Shown piece by piece: positions 55,761-64,000 of a stretch of 64,000 nucleotides of DNA. Positions within the stretch are counted from its first letter, which is position 1, and each line of letters opens with the position of its first letter. The notes below the pieces were generated by a model. The model was not told where the DNA came from. It worked only from the letters and a program-made list of their open reading frames with translations, and did no database searches. Both the position numbers and the translations under genes were made by a program. This DNA comes from Saururus chinensis (lineage: Eukaryota; Streptophyta; Magnoliopsida; Piperales; Saururaceae). The stretch lies in assembly GCA_035235625.1 (NCBI GenBank), contig CP141144.1, forward strand, positions 30,935,014 through 30,999,013, given 5' to 3'.

Positions 55761-57663
55761 CTTGTAATTTCATTATAACATGCTTTGGTTGTGTAATAGC
55801 ATGTTAGGAGTTTGTAACTTAATTCTTTCCATGGTAAATGTTGATTAAATGAGCATGTTTTATATATGTGAACTATGTGTATGCTAATGAAGACTAAAGG
55901 TATGATTGTAAGTGGTTGATTTATTTGTATGTGATTAGAGCATGTGATCTATTTGTGTGATCGATGGGCATGAGCATGTGCATTTGATTGGATGTTTGTC
56001 GAACATATGTTTCATGGACTATGATGGGGAGATTGTTGATGATAGAAGATGTAAGATTGACGGGTGAAGGTTGGATTTGATGAGATTGGAGGATCGGTTT
56101 GGATTGAGTCAGGTGGTATGCTGGAGCAATGAGCAGAAGACCTAGGGTATGTAGGGATTTAAAAGATTCAAGGTTCATAAAAGAAATAAAACAAAGCAAG
56201 AAAACAAAAATTCTAAAAATAATCTTCTCTTAAGAACACATAACTATTCCTAAAAAGAACCAACCACAAATACTTGACACTAGTAAATAATTTCGATATG
56301 ATCACTTTCGAGTAAGGAATCATTCATTCTATAACCTCATCGTTCAAATAATTGTGGAACTACATATATACATTTTAAAAACATGAAGTGTAGAAACCGT
56401 GTAGTCATACAATTTTATTCTTTATTAACAAACATATCTTATGTGACCCATTAACCAAACTCATTAAAGTTCTCTAACTTAAAAATATAACAATGACAAT
56501 CTTTCACCCTTAACATCTCATAATAAAACCTCATGTAATGATGGCCTTCACATTTAAATTAAATTCAGATAATAAGATCATAATTAACCTCAAAATATGA
56601 CTTGTGCAATACTTGGTTTATTAAGCTTTCTAAATAGTTCATATAACAAGTGTTAAGCCAATGTTCTTAATCCAGTTGGCTCAAGGCACTAGGTGTTGAA
56701 ACACCCCTCAGGCTTAATAACTCGAACTATAAAGGCTACAAAACCAAGTAAGTCATAAAAGAATTTATCTCAACTTTTAATCTTTTGATGCGATCCTCTA
56801 TGCTTGCCTAGGCACAAGGCCCGGTTACTGAGTGAAAAGAGAAACAAACTTTTTCTCTTTTTTTTTCACCATCATTTTCTTTTCAATCAATCTATCCTTT
56901 TTTTTCTATATTTTCAACTCTTTTTTTTCATTCAATTTTTTTTCATCATCCATTTTTCATTACACACTTATCCCATTTTTTCCAACAATATCCAAGCATA
57001 AAGATCAATCATAAAACATTAAAAATTACTCAATTGTCATGTTTTTAGATATATGCTTAGTTAAAGATATCCCAATAAGATTACAAAAAATAAATCATAA
57101 AATTATATTCCTACAAGTTTCAAGTGTGTGAAACGTGATTTAAAAATATAAGTACAATTATCCAAGATAAAAAATAAAACAGAAATTACTCACTCAATCG
57201 CATTCATCACTTAAGTAATTATTTGGACTTTCTTTATGAAATTGATCTCTTTAAAAATAGACATGTGCTTTTAAAAGAAAATAAGCGACAAAAACAGCAT
57301 AAAAGAAAAAAATGAAAGTAAGAAAGAAAAATATCTTTCTACACCCTCAAACCTAAACTGAACATTGTCCTCAATGTTAAAAAATATATATAGTACAATG
57401 ACAAGAATAAGTAAGAGAGGGAAAAGAAATATATCACCTGAATGCATAACTAATCCACTAATATGAAAGTGAAGTACATAGGATTGGAGAAAAGAGATAA
57501 ATATAAGTGATGAGCATTCCCCCAAAACTAAAATACTATATCCCACAAAAGAACAAAAACTAAAATGAGAAAAGAAACAAAAGTGGAGAAAATACGTAAA
57601 TAAAACCTAAATGAAGCAAAGAAGATAAACAAAATAAAGGAAAAGAAATATATCAAAAACATG
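55761..57663. other. AT-rich DNA, probably 3' end of a Gypsy element
   Basis: Next to the minus-strand Gypsy remnant. Phrases such as the complement of 'ttttagttttgggggaatgctc' (about 57,515-57,535) are usual downstream of pol in plant Gypsy elements of the Athila/Tat sort. LTR boundaries were not found. A poly-pyrimidine stretch lies at 56,850-56,990. Confidence 0.35.
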
Positions 57664-59380
57664 GGTTACCTCCCAAGAAGTGCTAAGTTTATTGTCTTCA
57701 GTCGGACATTGCCAACATGTTCAAATATGTCAGGGTGGGTGGTAGATATTGACATTGACTCTTCTCTTAAGTCTTCAAAAGGATGTTTCGGAAAAATTAG
57801 AAGGCACGAGTTGATTATGAGCTAATGCTACAAAAGATGGACCTCTATCATAAGCATCAAACCTAAAATTGTCTACCATAAAACATTTAGCATCACAAGT
57901 TGTAGGTAAATTGTTAGACACATCAAAAATATTTATTTGCACTTTCATATTCCCAAAGGAGATCTCCATTACCCCCGTCCTACAATTGATACAAGCATTA
58001 GTTGTGGCAAGGAAAAGATGACCTAGAATGATAAGAATCTGATGTGTAGAGTTGGTGACCGTTTCCATATCTAAGATGATAAAATCAACAAGTATAAAGA
58101 ACCAGCCAACTCTTACCAAAACATCCTCAATGACTCCCTGAGGCTTACGCATAGAACGGTCAGCTAGCAGCAAGGTAACTGATGTACGCAGCCCCTTAAT
58201 CTACACCGAGTAAGGGAGTAGATTGACACTTGCACCAAGGTCAAGAAGGGCATTATGGATGGAGTGATCTTCTATGACACAAGAAATAGTGTGCACTCTA
58301 GGGTCCTTAGACTATAGCTAACTTGCACCAAGGTCTTTTGGGGTGTGAAACTTCAAAAGAGAGCTAACTTGCTCGATGAGAAAGACCTTCTTAGACACAT
58401 GAGTCTTGGATTTATACTTTTGAGTGCATAGGTCTTTGGAAAACTTAGCATAAGTAGGGACTTAATGGCATCTAAAAGGAGGTAATTAATTTTAACTTGT
58501 TTGAATGTCTCAAGAATCTCATCCGTCTTAGACATGTTCTTTCTAAATGGTGGGGACATGTCAAGACACTGAGGAAAAGGTACCCTAGGGATATAAGATC
58601 CCTCAGAAGATGAAGGAGATACAGACTCCTTCTCATGTGGTGCACTCACTTCCACTTAAGGCTCATTAGGGGCTGCCTTCTCTAACTCCTCACTCTTATC
58701 AAATGTCACTAGTGTCCCCCCAACATTAGTGTGAACAATCCTCCCACTCCTAAAGGTACATTATGAACTAAACTTGTTCATTAGAGGGAGGAGCTCCCTC
58801 TACCCGAAATTGACCTTTAGGGTTTTATATAGGTTGACTCGGCAATGTCCCCATATCTCTCTTGTTAATAGCATTGGCTAGTTATCCAATTTGGGCTTGT
58901 AGCTTCGCTAGAAATTGTGTGTGGGAGTGAAGGATTTCAAAGTAAGATTGTAGCTCTTGCAATGCAGTTAATACATTCTCTTCAAAACTCGGACTCCCAC
59001 TAGGTTGGACATATGGGGGTTATACTTGAGGTTGGTGGATAGGGACTGGTGGAACTTGGAATGGTTGCCTAGGGGTTTGGTTGCTTGTAACCCCTTGGTT
59101 TTGTGCCTACTAGGAAAAGTTAGGATGATTCCTCCACCCAGGGTTATATGTATTTGAAAATGGATTATTCTCAACCCTAGAGAAGGATTGGGTGGTATTC
59201 ATATGATCTTGGACAATCTCAAGAAATTGAGGGGCAGAGGGGCACTCCATGATAGTATGGGCTGGGCTAAGGCATATTGTGCATGCATTTTGAGTGAATG
59301 GAGTGGGCTGATGGGTTGAAGTCGTAAGGAGGTCCAACTTCCTACTCAAAGTATCAACTTTAGAGGAGATGTCTACTTAG
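57664..59380 (-). pseudogene. Gypsy gag-protease remnant with RT/integrase deleted
   Basis: The minus strand carries a zinc knuckle 'CTICLSPAHTIMECP' and 'NTYNPGWRNHPNFS' (59,110-59,310), the end of gag in plant Gypsy (Athila/Tat-like) elements. At 58,200-58,265 is 'LDLGASVNLLPYSV', the start of the retropepsin domain with Leu-Gly where the active site has Asp-Ser/Thr-Gly in other families. It continues at 57,775-58,173 with 'RKPQGVIEDVLV' and 'ILGHLFLATTNA'. Directly after it, at about 57,664-57,690, comes the untranslated motif gcacttcttgggaggtaacc, which normally follows the end of pol. Reverse transcriptase, RNase H and integrase are therefore deleted. It is inactive. Confidence 0.82.
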
Positions 59381-59895
59381 ACACATACATGACATGTACA
59401 GGAATTGGAATATCATGGGAAAATCCATTTCCTTCTGTCTCCCATTGCCTCATGAGAACGAGTGTAAGTCATTTTGTATCACAACATTTTGTAATTAATT
59501 ATTTTTGAAATTTGCTATTCTTTTAGTATTTATTTGGAAGCATGAACAATATTATTGTGTTCATGAAGCATATTTGTAGAACTTAATTTAACCTACTAAG
59601 TATAAATATACTCACCCATCCTCATATTCTGCTAGTATAACTATAGAACTGGAAGAAGTGGAAGGAGAGATTTATGTAGAATAAAATATCTATTTTATTT
59701 TTGTTAAATTTATGTCATATTTGTAATAACTACTATACAAAGGCATGTTATGCCACCTTTTGGAATTTTGTATAATACAATATATGTCAAATTTACTCTT
59801 TTGTACTTAGTGATCCTTTACACTTAGAAATATATCGATGTGTTCTCAATTTTATTTTATTTTATTACTAATTTTTATTAGACATCACAACAACC
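59381..59895. other. AT-rich DNA, nothing recognised
   Basis: No frame longer than about 40 residues of note and no repeat terminus. Confidence 0.35.
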
Positions 59896-59899
59896 TAAA

Positions 59900-60690
59900 A
59901 TCATCTGAACTCCTCCATCATCACAAAATGATCATCATCAGTAGGTAGTGGTGGATCTAAAGCTAAATGTGCTCCCTCAAGGGCATCATGTGCTCCATGA
60001 GGCTCATGATCATCATCACCCTGATGGTGAGATAGCCTCCATCAAACCACTCTAAGGTCTATATATCGCATCCCAGTAAAAGTAAGCTTTGTCCTGGGCA
60101 CTCTCACATGTACTGCAATGAAGATCCAACATAGGATGTAAAGATATGGCAACATCTCATGAGTGGGGCCATGAAAAAATTTCATGATTCACCCAAGGAT
60201 GACAAACAGTAAATCAAGCTCCAAATGAGGCTGAGAAAGAAGGTGTAGTAATCTAGACATCATTCTGTCTACTCACTGCTTCCTTTCACTACAAACATCA
60301 TACTAAGCAATCGTACCAAGTAATCTAAAGTCCTGTGCCATCAAATGTGTAGGCAATGAAACCTCAAGCTCAAGACCTCGTGGCAAACCAAGCAAAGTGT
60401 CAAACAACTCATTGTCTAGTGGAAAGGACAATCCAACAAATGGAATTGTGAGCTCTCTCCTCTCACACCTAATAACTATGGAAATGATGTCAGGTGTCAC
60501 TCTCACCTGAACTCATCAAGCAACTCCTACAAGTGTATCATCATCGCCTAGGCGGACTAGTGCATACCACTGTCCAACAAGCCTAGGGTAGACCTATTGC
60601 TCTGAGGTGGAAATAGTAGAAAAATAGTCCATCTGATATGGTCTGGCCTCTATCCAACCCATGGAAGTCTCTAAAGGTGGTCACTTAAAA
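59900..60690 (-). pseudogene. Possible plant retroelement accessory ORF (Transposase_32-like)
   Basis: The minus strand gives 'PFVGLSFPLDNELFDTLLGL' (about 60,400), then after a frame change 'HGPTHEMLPYLYILC' (about 60,150), and an Asp/His-rich tail at about 59,930-60,020. The 'LLGLP' phrase and layout recall the 'putative plant transposon protein' ORFs often linked with Gypsy elements. The match is weak and by memory only. Stops and frameshifts are present. Confidence 0.3.
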
Positions 60691-60739
60691 AGTGTAATGA
60701 TATTTCTCTTAATATTTTAAAGTTTTCTTTTTCTTTGAA

Positions 60740-62125
60740 CACTATGGATGAGGGTACAAGTAATAATGATGTTAATGAAGTAAAAAATAATCAATAACTT
60801 GAAACCTTGTGTAATTATTTGTAACTAACTATAACAAGTTCTTCTTCTTGCATGATTTTTCTAACTATTGTGGGTAGTTTTCATCTCAAGTTGGGAATAA
60901 TTTAATTACTATGCAAATTCCATTACTTAGACTCAAAAACTCATATTTATATTCAAAAGAGTTTGACGTGGTTTGTGCAACTCTGTTAAACCGAAATATT
61001 TCTAATTATGTTATTAGGTTAAAACTAAGGAGTCTATATTTCTAATTATGTTATTAGGTTAAACCGAAATCATTTTCTTTAAAAGAAAATACAAAAGATT
61101 AGTTGAATTTTTTAAAGCCAAGATCCATTGGAATATGACTAGAAATGCAAAGAGAATTTTTGAAAGAGTTTTTTCCTATCCTTAGAACTAATATACTAAA
61201 AAAGAACAACCTAAACTTTTCACAAAAAATAGTACTTTTTTCAATGTTGGGAACGATTTAAAAAACTTATATTATTAGGCCCGCATTATGGATATGAAAC
61301 ATTACTTACAATTAATTTCTTATGGCTTAACATCTCAAATGTGTAAATTTGTTCAAATAATGTGCAATACAGAATTTTTTAGTAAAGAACCTAAGGAAAC
61401 ATAAAATTATTTTGATAGATTGGCTAAAAATTTCCAATCACGGGAAGATTTTAATGAATTTGAAGTAGTTAATAAGACAAATTCTAATGTGTTAACTAAG
61501 GGGGTATGTACCTTCTTAAAGAAAAAAATGATGTGGAAGCAAAAATTGTGAGTTTAACTAGAGAGGTTGAGGCTATGAAAATTAGTAAGGAAAACATGTC
61601 TAAGGTTCTCAAAAAACAAAAGATATTTATTGTATATATGAGAGTGATTGACACTATAGGATTGTTCAACTATACCTACTTTTCAAGAGGTGTTGCATAC
61701 TCATGCAAATGTTCCGAATGCTTCCAAAAGGTCTTTCTCTTCACCTTATTCTAAAACTTATACTCTTAATTGGGGAAATTATCCTCACTTTAGTTAGATA
61801 AATAAGTTTAATGTGCAAGCACCTTATTCTTTTTAAACTTATGTGCTACCACATAAAAAGACTCTTGAAGATATATTGAAAATATTCATAAAGAGAAGCA
61901 ACAATCAAGAACTAAATAATGTAAGTCATCAATGACTTAAAGGTCTTCGTCACCTAGTAGGCCATAACTTTGAGCACTCAAAAAAATGGATGATTCCTTT
62001 TCAACCTCAACCAAATCCTAAAGGTTAATTTGTAAATAAAATTTTAAATTCTTTAAATTCACAAGAGGAGCTTACTAAGTCCATCACCACTTTGAGAAGT
62101 GGTGGAAAAAAATCATTAACGAAGA
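60740..62125 (+). pseudogene. Gypsy gag remnant, plus strand
   Basis: The frame opens near an ATG at about 60,745 ('DEGTSNNDVNE'). Further on are 'FFERVFPYP', 'CWERFKKLILLGPHYGYET' (about 61,240-61,290) and 'LTSQMCKFVQIMCNTEF', the Retrotrans_gag domain. Then come a coiled segment 'EAKIVSLTREVEAMK' (about 61,530), a worn 'SKTYTLNWGNYPHFS' (equivalent to NTYNPGWRNHPNFS, about 61,740-61,795) and 'ITTLRSGGKK' (about 62,080-62,110), which precedes the protease in this lineage. A CACTA element starts at 62,134, just after it. It is the same kind of element as at 57.7-59.4 kb but inverted. Several stops and frameshifts are present. Confidence 0.8.
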
Positions 62126-62133
62126 TATTCTAA

Positions 62134-64000
62134 CACTACAACAAAAAGGACTATTAGCGACAATTTTATTAGCAACACTAAAAACTACTATTTGTGACAC
62201 ATATCAAAGTGTTGCAAAAAATAACTATTAGCGACACTTTTTAAAAAGTGTCCCAAATAGTACAAACTATTAGCAACGCTTTTACAAAAGCATCACTAAT
62301 AGTTTCACTATTAGCGATATTTTTTGAAAAATGTCGCTAGTCGTTATGTTTCACAAAAAATAAAAAAGTTGGAACTTTTGTTATGCTTTTATAAAAGCGT
62401 CACAAATAGTTCTACTATTGGCGAAGCTTAAAAAATGTGTGACAAATAAAATAAGGTTATTTTAAAAAAATATAAGACTATTAGAAAGTGGAGAGAGAAG
62501 AGAGAGTGAGAATAGATAGAGAGTGAGAGGAGAGAGTGAGAATAGATAGAGAGTGAGAGTGGAGAGAGAGTAGAAAGAGAGGGAGAGGGAGAGCGTGAGA
62601 GGAAAGAGAAGAGAGTGGAGAGGATATAAAGAGTGAAAAGGAGAAGAGAGAGAGAGGAGAGAAGAGAAAGAAAGACAATAGAGAAGAAACAAAAGAGAGA
62701 TAAAGAGAAGAGAGAGTAGAAGGAGAGGGGAGGGGAGAAGAGAAGAGAGAGTAGAGGGAGAGCGGAGGGAGAGGGGAGGGAGAGGGGAGGGGAGAGAGAG
62801 AAGAGAAAGCAGAGGGAGAGGAGAGAGATTAGAGAGAGGAAGGAATTGAATTTTGATTTTTTTATATTTTTATTATATATTATATTTAAAAATCAATAAA
62901 AAAATTAAAATTAAATTCATTAGGACGCATATGAATATGTCACTAATACCATAGATATTAGCGACACATACTCATTTGCGTCACAAATACCTAGTGTATT
63001 CAAGACACATTTTCCTATGCATCACTAATATATTTATTTATTTTATATTTATTATTTTAAAAAAATTATATATAATTAAAATCCATGAAAATTAAAATTA
63101 AATTAACCTACTATCTCTTCTCATCTCAGCGTTGAGGCTCACATTGATGTGCGTGAGAGAGAGAGGAGAGAGATCAGAAAGAGGAGAGAGAAGAGAGAGA
63201 AAGAGAGGAGTGTGAAGAGAGAGAGGAGGAGAGAGAAGAGGGAGAGAGGAGAGAGATGAGAGAGTGGAGAGATGAGATAGAGGACTGAGAGAGGAGAGAT
63301 ATAGAGAATGAGAGGAAGAGAGTGAAACTGAGAAGAGAAGAGGGGAGAGAGAATGAAATTTTAATTTTAATATTTTAAAATTCTTTATTATATTTTCAAA
63401 ATAATAAATAAATAAAAAGGTATTAGCGACGCATAGTAATATGCGTCGCTAATACCCTAGCTATTAGAGACACATTCCATTATATGTTGTTAATACCTAA
63501 TGTATTAGCGATGTATATTCTTATGTATCTCTAATAAATTTATTTTATTTTATATTTATTATTTATTAAATATAATATACAATTAAAAATCCTTAATTTT
63601 TTATTAAATTCCCCTCAACTCCTCTGAGTCAGCGTCATGTTGATGTGCATGGAAAAGGGAGGAGTGTAGTGGAGAGAGAGTGAAGAGAGAGGATAGAGGA
63701 TAGAGGCAAAGAGAGGAGAGAGGAGAGAGCTGAGAGAAGAGAGAGAGTGTGAAGAGTGAGGAGAGAAAAAAGAGAGAGCGAGAGAGAAGATAGAGGGGCA
63801 AGAGGATAGAGAGAGGGGAGAGAAGAGCTAGGGTAGAGAGGGAGGGAGAGAGAGAAGACAGAGAGAGTGAATAGAGAGAGAAGAGAGATGAGAGGGAGAC
63901 AGTGAAGAGAGAGGAGAGAGAGATGGGAGAGGGAGAGGGACAAGAAATAGAGAGAGGGGGGAGACAGTGAAGAGAGAGAGAAGGGAGAAGAGAGTGAGAG
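62134..64000. mobile_element. CACTA-type element, left end complete, runs off the window
   Basis: The left terminus is CACTACAACAAAAAGGACTA at 62,134, followed by 'attagcgac' subterminal repeats in both orientations, the pattern of plant CACTA (En/Spm) elements. After about 300 bp come GA-rich tracts (62,480-62,850; 63,150-63,350; 63,655-64,000), separated by AT-rich DNA and palindromes such as gcgacgcatagtaatatgcg (63,426-63,445). No transposase is visible in the part seen. The element inserted just behind the plus-strand Gypsy gag. Confidence 0.8.

Noticed and set aside
56804-57014. Phe-rich plus-strand frames
   Set aside because: They are produced by a T/C-rich low-complexity tract, with no domain and two overlapping frames of the same kind.
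58353-58655. 100-residue minus-strand frame near the Gypsy protease as an independent gene
   Set aside because: It lies between the gag knuckle and the protease of the same element and strand, where linker sequence of the polyprotein is expected.

Overview
This window is repeat-rich nuclear DNA from a flowering plant. The plant signatures are plant-type Copia, Gypsy, LINE, hAT, CACTA and Mutator-like (MULE) elements, a plant mobile domain (PMD), an ATG18-type gene fragment, plastid-derived petA, rbcL and psbE fragments, plant tRNA-Pro genes and a MIR399 precursor. I cannot tell the species or decide between monocot and eudicot. Nothing supports a bacterial, CRISPR or viral interpretation. Almost all coding-like sequence is decayed transposon DNA. 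The only elements that look functional are two tRNA-Pro genes and one MIR399 gene.

Layout, 0-12.4 kb: an 875-bp MULE (77-951) that has captured an ATG18/WIPI-like fragment. About 4.5 kb of unrecognised AT-rich DNA follows. A tandemly duplicated tRNA-Pro cluster on the minus strand (5.6-11.9 kb) then holds two intact genes, TGG and AGG, plus several decayed copies.

12.4-28.3 kb is a nest. A Copia 5' LTR and primer site (to 13.26 kb) are followed by the element's leader, which is interrupted by a 6.65-kb MULE (13,889-20,536) with a perfect 9-bp target duplication. That MULE carries a broken mudrA-PMD gene, itself interrupted by a CACTA fragment. Downstream come a Copia gag remnant, three copies of a second LTR family (two of them meeting tail to tail at 25.91 kb) and an hAT-type transposase remnant.

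28.3-44.2 kb: a CACTA end, then a minus-strand Copia element (29,319-37,869) split by a 3.3-kb solo LTR. Next is a rearranged plastid insertion (37.9-38.9 kb), then a minus-strand Copia gag and leader with a candidate 3.75-kb LTR.

44.6-51.6 kb: a LINE broken by a MITE, then the MIR399 gene (minus strand, hairpin about 48,634-48,757). MIR399 has a TATA box and two PHR1-type (P1BS) motifs just upstream and lies between unrecognised or LTR-like stretches. miR399 is known to repress PHO2/UBC24 in phosphate-starvation signalling, so this is probably the one locus here with a host regulatory role.

51.6-64 kb: two CACTA-type blocks of alternating GA-rich tracts and 'attagcgacgc' palindromes, a GC-rich unidentified stretch, and two Gypsy remnants in opposite orientation. 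The second Gypsy remnant is followed by a CACTA element that runs off the window.

I found no novel multi-gene system. The observations most worth checking are MIR399, the gene-capturing MULE with its probable autonomous relative, the tRNA-Pro duplication and the plastid mosaic.
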